Source: Undaria pinnatifida
Taxonomy: Eukaryota > Sar > Phaeophyceae > Laminariales > Alariaceae
DNA length: 64,000 nucleotides
NCBI GenBank assembly: GCA_012845835.1
Contig: JABAKD010000001.1
Span: 11,757,123-11,821,122 of the forward strand
Reading direction: 5' to 3'
Notes under the pieces: generated by a model
What the model was told of the DNA's origin: nothing
Database searches by the model: none
The model's input: only the letters and a program-made list of their open reading frames with translations
Position numbers and translations under genes: made by a program
In this document: piece by piece, positions 45,216 to 57,645 of the stretch
Layout: each line of letters begins with the position of its first letter
Position numbering within the stretch: the first letter of the stretch is position 1

Positions 45216-46120
45216 CCATTAAGTCTGGGGTAGCCGTCTTGCGCTCTATTAATAGTTCATATTGAAAGGGTGTCTAACTCGTATCATCCCGGTATTACCA
45301 TGTTGGGTTCTAGGCCGTTATCGGAATGGTGCAGAGTGTTGGGCTTAGGTCGGCGTGGTGGTTCAAGTCTACTGTTCATGAAATAGTATGGAGTTTGGTG
45401 GTGGTGTGTAGTACGCAAGTTATTTTTACCTGTGAGGCGTTGATCATCCCAACAGGATAATGACGCGATCTATGTATGCCTGCCAACTAGATGGTTTTGG
45501 TGCGCTATAATGCCAATAATGGCGATCATACAAGGCAGGGATTGGGTGGTGTACGTTTTCTAGTTTTAGCTTAAGCGTGAAGTCATCCAAAAAGGGTAAT
45601 GGTGCGATAAGTTATATGCCTTTCGCCTGAATGGCGTTGGTGTGATATGATAGTTTGACAAGGAGCGGGACCGTTTCTTCGTTACATACACAAGTTTGGG
45701 GTTGCCGTCTTGCGGTCTAGTTTATATTGGAATAGTGTGTTACTCGCATCATCCCGATGTTAAAGTGTCAAGTTCTACGCCGTCAGTGGAATGATGCTGC
45801 GCGTGGTGGTTCAAGTCCACTATTGATTAAATAACAATACGGAGTCGACGAGATAATACGGAGTTTGGTGGTGGTGTGGTCGTGTGCGTATTTTACGTTT
45901 GGCTCAGGCGTTGATGATCCCAGGAACATGGGATAATGGTGCGAGATATTTTATGTCTGGGCCAAGTAAGTGGTTTAGGTGTGTTATACCGGTATTCACA
46001 CAAGAGTGGTGGTGTACGTTTTCTAGTTTTACCTGAGGAAGGCGTTAATCGTCTCGGAAGGGTAGTGCGATGTATGATATGCCTTCCGTTCAACTGAATT
46101 TTGGTGTGTTGTAATTGGAT
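45216..46120. repeat. Diverged tandem repeat, unit about 465-470 bp
   Basis: Two units share GCCGTCTTGCG (45233 and 45704), CGTGGTGGTTCAAGTC, GGAGTTTGGTGGTGGTG and GGTGTACGTTTTCTAGTTTT (45548 and 46011). No coding potential is seen. Confidence 0.8.
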
Positions 46121-48214
46121 GGGTCTTGTCCTTCTGGGACTAGGCTCGTCGCAGCCCGCTAGTCGAGCAGCCCGCGCGCGCGCGCGAAGACTGTCACAAA
46201 AAAAAGCTGGGTCCGCACAGCAGAAGCGGCGCGTTTCTTCGCCCAATAAGAGACTTCTTGTGTAGAAGTGCAGCCCTCAGCTAAACTCGCACCGCGGCCG
46301 TGTCGCCTCCGGGTGTAACGCTGGGGACGCCTGTCCTTACACTAGAAAGGTCCCTCGGCCCTCAGAAGATCACCGCTATCGTTCGCTCGATGCAATTTTC
46401 ACCCTGGTCGGGTGGTCCCACGCCCTGAGAGCAGTCAAAATTTCATTATGTCAAAACTATCGCAAAAACTGATAACTAAATCAGTGTCGAAGTGCCCTGC
46501 GGAAATAGCGTACTTCTGTACTTCTCTGAAAACGCCTCAGACAGCCACGGGCTTGGGAAGGCGTAAGATCTCACAGCTGAGGACCCCAGGCGGCGTGCAG
46601 GCGTCACGCGCCTACCGGAGTACCCCTGTGGGCCGAGTCCAGGGGCGTTGCCAGGTGTGCATGTGTGCGTGCATGGCTGTGCTATACAACGCCCTGCGTT
46701 CAAGTTCGGGCATGTCTTTTTTCATCCCGGGCTGAACAGACCGGTCTGTCTGGTGAAAAAAACGAGAATTGATCATTTTTTATGATCACAAAAACCCCCT
46801 TGGAGTCACAGAAGGGTTAAGGGCCATTTACCTTCTTCACAAGGACAAGGGGTGTGTGCTTTCGCTTTACCGAGCGACATATTTGGATAGTGTTACACAA
46901 CGTCACGTTGTTTCTGAAGGAAAAAAACCCTGTATCTTGTCGGTGAAGGCAAATCGAATTACATGCAATGACATTTCACGTTTATCACCACTGGTGGCCA
47001 ATGTCAAGACCTTTGGTTAACCTCATTGAGCGGGCGGCGTCAGCCCCAAAAACCTTGTATGATTATGCATCGTACATTTACGTTGTTGTTGTTGTTGTAT
47101 CTTGTCAAGAATATAGAGTCCGCGGTCACACAAAGATGCTGGAGCCCTAGGAAGATCCGAAAAACCAAGTGAAACCAGAATTCATCCGGGAAATCCTGCC
47201 CTTTCCCGCCTAAAACGCACGAACGATACGAAGGCGCACAATTGAAGTTATCCAATCAGTGTGCAAACTGAACTCACATGGCCACGAGTATCCACTCAAC
47301 TACGGCATAGGCTGTTGTTGTTGTCCTCACATTAACTCTCATAATCAAGTCCGTGGTCACAGGACAGGCTCCAGTCATTCTGGAGCTGAGGAATACCCCA
47401 GGGAAAACACAAACAGGTACCAAAAGTGATACAATCATCTCTCACAGCTGACGCTTCATGTCTCCACCAGAAACATATAAAGGTGAAATCGTAAGTGAGC
47501 CTACTATGTGCCAGGTCCATACTGGTGCATACGTCCCACTACTCGCGCCTGAAAAAACCGACTACGTATACCGACTGCCACCCCCAAGAAAGACTACAAC
47601 GTATGTATTGCACGTAGTACCTATCACTACGCATACGCACGACAGACTCAAGTCAATTGGAAAAAAGAAACAAAGAAAAGAAAAGATAAAGGAAAGGAAA
47701 GAAAAGAAAAGACAAGACAAGGAGAGGAAGCAAGGAAAGGAAAAGAGAAAAAAATGTTATACCAGCAGACCCTAGAAACTGGCTAAAGACGGCATTGGGC
47801 CCATAGTGAGTATCAAGTGCATTATCAATGGCACTGGGGAGAGAACGCAACATGGCGAAGGAGTCAGGGCGGTCTTACGCTATCTTGTGACGGCCATTGG
47901 AAGGTCCACAAATTTCAAGACGATGATGGCCAGACCCAGACTTCAGTCTCTTGGGCATGACGCCCCCCCTCCCCCCCCCCCCCCTTCCCCCTTTCCCCCC
48001 TCCCGCCCGCCCCCCTCCCCCTGCCTCCCTTCCCCCCCTCCCCCCCTCCCCCCGACCGCTTAGAGATGCCGACGGTGGATGGCGCTGCCGCAGCCTTTGC
48101 GTGTCGCTCTGCAGCTTTGCGTCTCTCCGTTTTATGCTAATTGCGCACGAACAGCTCGGCTCCCTCGTCTACTCGTCGAACCTATCTGCCGGCCTTCTGA
48201 GCAGCCTTTCGCCA
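46121..48214. other. No gene recognised; low-complexity tracts
   Basis: It holds a CG microsatellite (46171-46186), an S1 repeat (about 47080-47410), a purine-only tract of GAAAAGAAAAG type (47660-47755) and a C-rich polypyrimidine tract (47960-48060). Confidence 0.6.
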
Positions 48215-49800
48215 CCCTTAGAATTTCATTCTAAAGGCCGACATATCTTCTTGCAGATGAGCCATCCAGTCCTTCTCTTGCCCCCCTGAGTAGCCCTTAC
48301 CCCCAACAAACTCCCCAAACATCACCCTCTGTGGCAGACGCTCCTCCTCCATACGTGCTACGAATCCCGCAAACAATATCCTCCGTTTACGGACTATCGC
48401 CTCTATGCTCTCGGAAGCTGTGGCAAACACGTCGGCGTACGATAGGGTGTGGCCGTCGCGCTTCGGTTTCTGCCATTCGAGGCATCGGAGGAGCATGGAG
48501 TGGTGTACCCATCGTAGCCTGTCATAGTCAGGCTTGTTCGGGCTAAGGGTGTGGCCGTCGCGCTTCGGTTTCCGCCATTCGAGGCATCGGAGGAGCATGG
48601 AGTGGTGTACTCATCGTAGCCTGTCATAGTCAGGCTTGTTCGGGCTCCACGTCATGCAACCGTAAAGAAGTGTCTCGACCACCTCAACTTTCAGCAACCT
48701 CACCTTCAACCGTAAGCGCACACCTGGTCGATCATAGATTCCCATCTTGTACCGCTGGAAGCACGCCCAGGCCCTCTGAAGACGTCGCGTTATTTCAATG
48801 CTAAGGTCTCTGTCTGCGGTGATAGCCCCGCCCAAGTACACAAACTCGATTGTTTGTTTGTATACCTGGCCGGCTGCATTGATGTGAACGACACCTTCCC
48901 CCCGCCTTTGGTTTGCAGGCACATAATCTCTGTTTTCGCCTCGGAGACCGTGAGCCCGAACGACGAGTACGCAGTCGCGATTACCGCCATCATCCTCTCC
49001 AGCCTTTCTGATGATCGCGATACGATGCCGGCATCGTCCGCGTACAGCATACCCCACAATCTCGGCACCTCCTCGCTGTCCTTCCCCCGCCGCCCGGCGA
49101 CTTTGCCTATGCGTGAAGTGCCCTTCTTCTCGCCTTTCTTATTTCGTTGGAGCTGCACCATGTTGTCCGTGATGGCTGCATCAGCGAGGAAGCATTTCTC
49201 GGCCACACGCAGTACCGCCGTTAAAAACATGTCGAACACCAGTGGCGCGAGCACGCATCCTTGCCTGAGACCTTGCCCCACGTTGAACGTATGCGAGCAA
49301 TCTCCATCATCCAGCCGCACGCTCGCTTGCATACCGTCGTGGAATTGGCGGATGACGGCGAGCGCTCGGTGGAACGCCAAAACGAGCAAGGACATCCCAC
49401 AGAAGGGTTCAGTCGACGGAGTCATATGCTTTGGTGAGGTCGATAAAGCACAAGTACAAGGGGGTGTCCTTCCGCGCCAGTTCCTGCAATCGTCGTACTA
49501 CAATTATCATGTCAACCGTCGAGCGTTGAGGTCTGAACCCACACTGTTCCCCCAGCAGAATATTCTCGCGTTCGCAATAGTCACTCAGGCGACCCGCGAT
49601 GACTTTGAGGAGTACTTAGCCGGCGTGAGCCACGAGAGAGATGCCACGATGATTGCCACATTCAGGCCGATATTTCTTCTTGTGAAGCACCTTAATCGCT
49701 GCATCTTTCCATTGTTGCGGCACGCCACCTCCCCTCTGCACAGCGACGATGATATCGTGGAACTTTCCGAGAGTGAACATTCAATTCTCCTTCGCCGGCC
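48215..49800 (-). pseudogene. Decayed non-LTR (LINE) reverse transcriptase
   Basis: Read on the minus strand, pieces give a typical [63 protein letters not shown] (catalytic) and the C-terminal YLGG, TLLYGCMTW and HHSMLLRC region. It is broken by TAA in the HAG-VLLKVI stretch, TGA after KAYDSVD (near 49420), a frameshift near 49380 and another near 48890. No endonuclease domain or 3' tail was identified. It is a dead copy. Confidence 0.85.
48445..48648. repeat. 102-bp tandem duplication inside the LINE fragment
   Basis: Copies 48445-48546 and 48547-48648 differ at only a couple of bases. The unit is 34 codons, so it keeps the LINE frame and duplicates the segment around NKPDYDRLR-HHSMLLRCLEW. 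Confidence 0.85.
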
Positions 49801-51269
49801 AAAACCTTCAAGAGCCCGACCACTGTAGTTCCCCCGTTCCCGCAACTAACCAACTCGCGGCTACAAACTACAGCGGTTGCTGTCTGGAGTGCTGTCAGCA
49901 CCGTACGAACCGCACGGTAGATGTGACCGCAGACCAACACGCCTGCTGTCTGGAGTGCTGTCAGAGTGACGATCCGCGGACATGCAGTGAAAAAGAGCAA
50001 TCGAACCCAAAACCACCATAAAAGTATCAATGATCGCCACGTCTTCCCGAACTAGCTGACAGGTTGCAGCGCAGCTACGACGCCCGTGCCTGAAAATTGC
50101 GGAGAGTTTTTGCCGATGAAAGGTATACAAGCCGGTCGCCCCGGTGGCGTATCAGGTTATCCTCGAGCCTGGTAAAGGTCGGTTTCGTGAGTTCAAATCC
50201 CCCCGAGAGCTAACTCGTATAAATTCGTGGGGACTTTTTCTTGCGAAAAAATTGACTTGCGGAAAGCGAGAGATCGTGAGTTAGCAACACTCGATGAAAA
50301 ATCGACGAGCAGTGGGATTGCTGAATCCTATGCGCGATAAAAATTGAAGGCAAGGACCGGGGGGGAGAAGGGACGACACCTGTGACCACGGCTTGTCCAG
50401 AAGTTGGAAAGTTGATGTGTGTGGAAAAAAAAAAAAAGGTCTACCAACCATACAAAAATCAGTGACATAAGCAAAAGCACGTACTACTGCCTCTTAAATA
50501 ATTGTAGCAAACCCCAACTACACCAAAGACAGCGTTTTAATTTAGAACCGTGGGTTCGAGGCTCACCGACTCCAGTCGTTTTTTTCTTCGTTTTTGTTTC
50601 TTTCCTTTTGTTTTGTTTTTGTTTTTTCGGGTGGGACTTTTACATGTAAAATGTTATGGTTGCAGTATCTTTTAATTTATTTATTTATTCTAATTTAATT
50701 AATTCAAGTTATTTATATTTTATATTTTTTCAAGGTGGAACTTCAACATGATATCTATTACACCACTACTACTGTCCTCATACTCCCGATATATACCAAA
50801 ACCCGCCACTATGGTGAAAAATAAAATAAAATAATAACAATATAAACCACCCCCAGGTGAAGAAAACTTACTTGCGCACGTAACCAAAAGTGCCAACAAC
50901 CCTGACCAAGCCATCCATCCGCAAACCATCCACCATACATATGGTTGAGCAATATAGTGGAAACTACAAGAATAAATTTATAAAATAGATATGATGTTAG
51001 AGCTACTTCAAAATTCCCCACCTAAAGTAAAAATACTAACACCAATCATTGTAGTGGAGAAAAACATTTGTTCATGAAAGAAAAGGGCAACTCCCATTAA
51101 AAATTTTACCCACATACCAGGTGGTATAGCACAAGTACCAGCAAGCCGCTTCGAAATGTGAGTATTGACCCGAAATTCGTCGAACTCACACCTGACAAAA
51201 TGTTAAGAGTGACAGCGTATCAATTTGGTGTCCCACAGAGTTTCTATTTTCTTATTACATAGTCTATAC
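49801..51269. other. No gene recognised
   Basis: A 59-bp block around TGTCTGGAGTGCTGTCAG repeats at 49877 and 49949. 50570-50900 is AT-rich with TTT/GTTTT and TTTA runs. Short frames only. Confidence 0.5.
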
Positions 51270-52440
51270 GACCCATATCCTTTATGAGGACACACAACCC
51301 GTAATACGCGCGATCGGAGTATCACACACAGCTTGCAAAGATGAGTTTCGACAAAATATTCGATCTCACTCCTGGAGTGTATTTTTATTATTTTTTTTTA
51401 TTGTATATATGCTCGCTTCCTCTTGCTTAAACGCCCCACCTACTATCGAAATCCGCCAGAGTAATAAACACTTCCACACCCTGGATATCGCCTCGTTATT
51501 GTGTCAGAGCCGTCCATGCCGCTGCTGCAATTCCCACTCACCCCCGCCCCCAACGCCCCCTCCTTCCCCACCACCCGCACCATCGCCTAGACCTAGCACC
51601 ACGCGTATAGCAAACCCCTACATCTATGCGACTAAAGCCCTCCCCCCCCGCCCCCGGCCCCTCCCGCCACATCCCCCCCCCTCCCCCACAAGAAATATTT
51701 ATAGTTTCCACGCACAAATTGACCTGCCCCACCCGTCCCCTCCCCCCCCTCCCCCCCTCCAATTTCTATAGATCAAAATCAGGCCCTCACGTCCTTAAAA
51801 ACTCCGCCCTCCCCTCACCAAATATTCGACTTACAGGATTCACTTGATAAACTGATGCATTTCCTTCCACAGCTGTCAGATTTTGTCCCCCTCAGAAACG
51901 GGTTTCATTGTTTCCGCGCATAGACTGCCTAACATCACCCTGTTGACCCTGATTGCTACAACGTAGTTGCAAGGGGAGCCGTCGACCTATATCCTTAATG
52001 AGGACACACAACCCGTAATACGCGCGATCGGAGTATCACACACAGCTTGCAAAGACGAGTTTCGACAAAATATTCGATCTCACTGCTGAGTGTATTTTTA
52101 TCTTTATAGTATATTTATATATTCCCCCCCCCCCCCGCCCCCCTCCAAACCCGCTCGCTTTTGATCAAAACCAGGCCCCCCTTTCCCTTCACAGCTGTCA
52201 GATTTTGTCCCCCTCAGAAACGGGTTTTATAGTTTCCGCGCACAGACTGACTAAAATCATCCTGATGACCCTGATAGCTACACTGTAGTTGTAAGGGGAG
52301 TCGCCGACCTATATCCTTAATGAGGACACACAACTCGTAATGCGCGCGATCGGAGTATCACACACAGCTTGCAAAGATGAGTTTCGACGAAATCTTCGAT
52401 CTCACAGCTGGAGTGTATTTTAATTTTTATAATATATAAA
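51270..52440 (-). repeat. Three inverted DR1 copies with C-runs
   Basis: Copies at 51270-51395, about 51700-52110 and 52130-52440 carry DR1 on the minus strand (TGAGGACACACAACCCGTAAT, CACACAGCTTGCAAAGATGAG, CAGCTGGAGTGTATTT). C-rich stretches at 51540-51770 and 52125-52150 are the complement of the G-runs of the left-side copies. Confidence 0.8.
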
Positions 52441-53389
52441 ACACTTACCACTACTATAGTGAACAAGAAATAGAACCCCTCCGAATAAAAATTCGCTCAT
52501 ATACGTAGTATATTACAAGTACCAACAACGCAGCTTGCAAATTTGAATGTTGACTGAAATTCGTCGAACTCACGGCTGACGTCCTTGAAATGTCTTCTAC
52601 TCAGTATAAAATATGTACAGACTATACTCGTATAGTCTATAGTCTAGACCATATGTGTTTGTTTTTCTTGACAGAAAAATATGACCCCTCCCATTACGAG
52701 AAAACTCACCCACAGTCTACTATAATACAAGTACCAACAACGCAGCTTGCAAAGATGAGTACGAGTATTGACCCGAAATTCGTCGAACTCACGGCTGACG
52801 TCCTTAAAAAAAAATTATAAAATAATTTCGAGCAGAAGATCTACAAGACTAGACTATATCCTGACGTGCATATGCATACTACCGGTCTGTCCTGACTTGG
52901 GAAGACGGACGCAAACCGGAAGCGCAGGGGTGAGACATTTTTTACAGCAAAACTAGGCGAGTTCGCCTGGCGAAAACTGCCAACGCCCTACGCCCAACGC
53001 CCAACAGCAACGACGCGACATGTGACAGGTGACCAACTCCGTATCATGACATCAGACATCGACTCTCATGACAAATAAAAAATACCCCGAAGAAAAACGA
53101 ATAATTTGCACCGTACGCAGCCAGAAGACGGAACAGGTCAGCAGGGCAGAATACGGCCTGTGCTCCAGCCCCCCGTGGTTTCCCGCGTGCAGCAGCAGTA
53201 TCGCGAGTGTACGCCTATCTCACTGGTCGCATCGACGGGATAGATAGGAAGAAAGTCCTGATGCCTAACGCAGTAGTGCAATGGTCTTGGAGATATGCTG
53301 CTGCCCGACGTGCAATACCTGGCAATATGTTGAGGCCCTCGCATAACTAACTGCAGCAGTACCAACAGTGTGATTGCGATGAAAGCGAC
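52441..53389. other. No gene recognised
   Basis: A short segment (ACAAGTACCAACAACGCAGCTTGCAAA, then TTGACCCGAAATTCGTCGAACTCACGGCTGACGTCCTT) repeats at about 52515-52590 and 52728-52805, with a third version at 51130-51195. It may be a diverged DR1 end. Confidence 0.5.
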
Positions 53390-54085
53390 TGCAATGGGAC
53401 GTAGGAATCGAGGATGTACCAGGTCTTGAGGTTTGCGACTGTTGCATTTACAGTGCTACTACTGCCGCATGTACTGCCTGCCTCAACGATATTGGTTTTG
53501 GGTCAACCTGGGCATAAGTCGGGGCCGTGCGAATGCCTGAGGACTTTTCGTGCAAGACGCGAAATTGCGCAACAAAACGTTACCGGTACCAGCGAGGTAG
53601 TTGCATTAATGGGAAACTGGATTGCCTATCGACACAGGCTGCAGACACACAAGGGAATATCCTGGTACACAAAGGCCATGCAATCCTTGTCTCACCAATC
53701 TGTCGTCACGAAAAAACGGGCCTAGCTGGACGCTTCACTTGGGCGGTGGTTGCATAGGCTCGTTGTGAAATATACAGCAGTAGCACGAGACCCGAGACGC
53801 CGAGACCCGAGGAACTTTGGGGTTCTAGAGAGCACGGAAGCCTTCGCGATTTTGAAACAAGTTATACCGAAATAATAAAGAACCGGAATTACGGATGCGG
53901 TTGCAGTCCGTCCGCGGGTCGTGCTTGCTTGTGGACCGCGGCAGGCAGCAAATCCCTGAGAAGCGTAAGGACAGCTGTGGGGCAGCTTATTCAGCAAAGC
54001 AGGGCCGCCAAGAGCGTGCACCCCCTTCATAGGTGCCAACGAAGCTCTTGGAAAACCCCGCGTTCTATGGAAGGACGGCCGACGT
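53390..54085. repeat. Second copy of the duplicated block seen at 24230-25020
   Basis: Shared stretches include CATCGAGGATGTACC, TCCTTGTCTCACCAA, CGGGCCTAGCTGGA and GTGGGGCA. A plus-strand frame from ATG 53414 starts with a signal-peptide-like hydrophobic stretch, but the paralogous block does not keep the frame, so no gene is called. Confidence 0.65.
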
Positions 54086-54235
54086 CACGGAACTATAAAG
54101 CAATTCCGTACCCCCCATCAACGAAGTGAAAAAGAAAGGAATACCTTAACCGGGGGTACCTCGCAGCCAAGAGATAGAAAAGTGTTACCTCTCCATACTT
54201 GCGCACTACACTTCGTGGTTGCCGTATCGTGTACA

Positions 54236-54769
54236 CTTCGCGCATGTATACGTTTAGTCTATACAGCAGTACTACCACAGCAGTGTAGTCTAACAGTAGT
54301 GCATATACCTACACGGCTAGTCTAGCCTAGACCAAGACTAGACTGGTTGTATAGGAAAATTCCTCCTAATAATGACAATGATGATTTAAAATGCAGTGTG
54401 GGGTCCGAGACGTCTATTTAGATTATCATCTATTTGGTACCGTAGTAGACTAATAGGATAACGTATACAACTCGGGGGATGTTTTGATGTAGTCTAGTCC
54501 ATCTTCGCGCATGTATACGTTTAGTCTATACAGCAGTACTACCACAGCAGTGTAGTCTAACAGTAGTGCATATACCTACACGGCTAGTCTAGCCTAGACC
54601 AAGACTAGACTGGTTGTATAGGAAAATTCCTCCTAATAATGACAATGATGATTTAAAATGCAGTGTGGGGTCCGAGACGTCTATTTAGATTATCATCTAT
54701 TTGGTACCGTAGTAGACTAATAGGATAACGTATACAACTCGGGGGATGTTTTGATGTAGTCTAGTCCAT
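54236..54769. repeat. Perfect 267-bp tandem duplication
   Basis: Copies 54236-54502 and 54503-54769 look identical base for base. The unit is rich in CTAG/TAGACTA motifs (AGTCTAGCCTAGACCAAG). Confidence 0.9.
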
Positions 54770-55049
54770 ACACGATACGTTTTGATGTGGTCCGCCACTT
54801 TTTCAACTCGAAAAAAAGGAAAGTCGGATTTTTTCCGGACAAAGTTTTATGGGTAGAGTAGGGTTGCGGGTTGGGGTTAGGGTTAGGTAGGCGCGTGCGT
54901 ACGTATCCAATCGTCCAGTATGACTAGACTATACGGCGATCCTAGATTTATCAGGCAACAATTAAAAAGATGAAGCGATTCCGAGGGGGTATTTTACCTC
55001 GTCGATAGCTTCGGAGTGTTGAGACGGCTTTTTTTTTTTTTTTTTTTTT
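54770..55049. other. No gene; two telomere-like hexamers and a poly-T tract
   Basis: GGGGTTAGGGTTAGG lies at about 54874-54888. A T-run of about 20 ends at 55049, at the border of the next element. Confidence 0.6.
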
Positions 55050-56838
55050 CCTCCGGCGGATGGGGAAAAATAAAGCTTTAGCTCACCACACTTCCGCGTA
55101 TTTTCATACGCGTCGTGTGTTAAGACGGCGTTGAGGACACGGGTTCAAATTTCGAATCCCACTTCTCAAAGGCTTAGGTTTTTCACAGCATACCCACCGC
55201 GTGCTGCTGCCGCGAATGGCAACGCTTAATGTGTGGTAAGCATGGACCTGGCATTTATTTTATTTTTTCTCGCACACTTCTACTTTCCAGCTTCTGGACA
55301 AGCCGTGATCACAGGGGTCGTCCCTTCTCCCCCTCGGTGCTTGCCTTCAATTTTTTATCGCGCATAAGGTTCAGCAATCAATCCCACTGCTCGTCGATGT
55401 TTTCATCGAATGTTGGTAACTCACGCTCTTGTGCTTTCCGCAAGTCAATTTGTGCACAAGAAAAAGTCCCAACGAATTTACACGAGTACGCACTCCGCGG
55501 GGCTCGAACTCACGAAACTGACCTATACCAGGCTCGAGGACAACCTGATACGCCACCGGGGCGATCGGTCATATCGTAGGCTGACTCCCGAGTTCACTTT
55601 TTTATATATTTTCTGGCGGAGGCATGAATAATTGTATCTTTTTCCCTGGGGTATTTATTCCTCAGTTCCAGAGTGACTGGAGCCTGTCCTGTGACCACGA
55701 ACTTGGTTATTTTGCGAGTATATGTGAGAACAACAACAACAACCAACACGTCTCCCTGTTTGTCATGGGTTCCCCAGTACTTGCAACGAAGTTTGGTACC
55801 TCGGCAAGTACGACCGTGTACAAGATCCGTGTCAATCGGTACAACATCCCAAATGTCGCCGCATTCCTAGGGGGTGACTCATGGGGCCTACGCTTGGTCG
55901 GGGTAATCGATCGATATTTAACATTTTTTAGCACTAACTACCAGCTGAGTTCGTCGGTACCCACTTTCGTGCAGCACCGGTGCAGGTAGTGTAACGAGCT
56001 GAAATTGGTACGCTGCAGTCCCGGAGCTTTTGGGATGCCTTGGAGTTAGTGAAGTGAATGATTCCGCGAAAGATTTTGTAGATAATTACTCCGTACCTGA
56101 TCCATCTACTACTGTTTTGGCCCGCGTTCAACTGCATCACCAGCAGCACTGTGATGTAGACCGCAACAACAATATTTCCAACAAGAAGAGGTCACCGAAG
56201 ATTGCGCGGGGCGTGGAAAATAACAATAACTCATAATCTACATTGCTGCACCGAGCTCCCCCTTGCCCGGAGGGTCTAAACGAACGTTATCAACATGTCG
56301 CCTATTACCATCCAAGCTTGCGTACAAGCACGAACAGACATGTTGCACCAGCCCGTTCAGGCCTAAAATGGCGCAACAACGCACAAATTTGCACTTTTCC
56401 AAGCATCCATAGACTGTAGCCTATCTGAGGTTCGGAACTCTACCCTCTGACGTTTGAAAGAGGACATGCATGCGCAGTCGAGAGCAACCATTTACAATCC
56501 ATGGACTGCAGTCGAGAGCTGCAGTCCATACGCTATTATTCCATTAACCCTTAAACCCTATTACCCCAACCCAATATCTCTGCACCTACCAAGTGGGAGC
56601 AGATTGCCAAGTGGGACCCGATCCGGGGGGAAGGAGAGTAGAGGTTTTGACCAATTTAGCATGAAGGAGTGTGGTCCACTGAACACCCCCATTTTAACCG
56701 TTTCAACCCTAGAATACGAAAAAAAACACAATACTGGGGGGGCTGCGAAAGCAGCTGAGTTAAATCGACACACGGCGCGTATGAAAATACGTGGAAGTGT
56801 GGTGAGCTAAAGCTTTATTTTTCCCCATCCGCCGGAGG
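55050..56838. mobile_element. 1.8-kb element with 75-bp terminal inverted repeats
   Basis: The termini 55050-55124 and 56762-56838 are inverted and nearly identical (CCTCCGGCGGATGGGGAAAA, then CTCACCACACTTCC). Both are bordered outside by a T-rich/A-rich run. The interior includes a tRNA-like GGGTTCAAATTTCGAATCCC (55143) and an inverted S1 repeat (55640-55710). No transposase was recognised, so it is probably non-autonomous. No clear target duplication. Confidence 0.75.
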
Positions 56839-57263
56839 ATAAAAAAAAATAATAATAATACTGGGGGTGTGGACGGCACCTAACGTTCGTAGGTTGTAAA
56901 TAGGCGCCTTCTACGCGGTCGGGTTCTTCAGGTATCACGAGACGTTTGTGGGGGGCATGGTGAATAGGAATCAACCCATACGTTGCGTGTCACTTGATGT
57001 TGGTGTGGCGGCCCTCCGGAGGCCTGAATCTGAACTAAAAAGGAGTGTGGGTAAACCGACGGTTACTTCTGGACGATCACGTACATCACTACACCAACCA
57101 GAACAGGGGTTGTTGTGCACAATCTTATTACCCGTACATCCTACGCGAATGAATGCTGCATGTAGGTCAACAGGCACGCTGTTTTGGCCAGGTGTATATA
57201 GGGGACACAAGGAAATACTACGCAGAGCAGTGTGTTGGACGGTCTCGACTGAGAAACACTTTG
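56839..57263. other. No feature recognised
   Basis: The two opposed frames at 56948-57348 (110 and 125 codons) match no family and mirror each other. Confidence 0.4.
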
Positions 57264-57548
57264 GACGCGTGGTACGATAGAGAGAGGTAGAACTTTTCGT
57301 CTGGAATGGTTCCTGAATGACACGGCTCCTTAACCCAAATCCGTCCAAATTAGGTCAATGTTTTGCACGATTTTCGTTTTATATACCTATTAATAGACTA
57401 TGTATGGTTATTTTTTTCATCCGGGATCAAAGCGGTTTAATCTTGATCCCAACAAGTTTTTGGGTTAAGAAGGACATGTCTAAACCTCCTGAAGTGAGGG
57501 GTAGTATTAAGAAAAAAAAGTGGTGCACCTCTATCGCAGCAGCGGGCG
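57264..57548. mobile_element. M1 MITE copy
   Basis: The ends are GACGCGTGGTACGATAGAGAGAG and TGCACCTCTATCGCAGC. Inside are CCTGAATGACACGGCTCCTTA and GTTTTTGGGTTAAGAAGGACA. Confidence 0.75.
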
Positions 57549-57565
57549 TTTTTGTCTGGATTTGG

Positions 57566-57645
57566 ATTTTGGGTGGAATTCAATCGGATCTTCCGTGCGA
57601 TCCCGATTTTGGGTGGAATTCAATCGGATCTTCCGTGCGATCCCG
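57566..57645. repeat. 40-bp tandem duplication
   Basis: Two identical copies of a unit starting GATTTTGGGTGGAATTC sit at the start of a region rich in TCCCGCGAG-type words. Confidence 0.85.

Noticed and set aside
54870-54890. Interstitial telomere
   Set aside because: Only two TTAGGG-like units; too short to mean anything.
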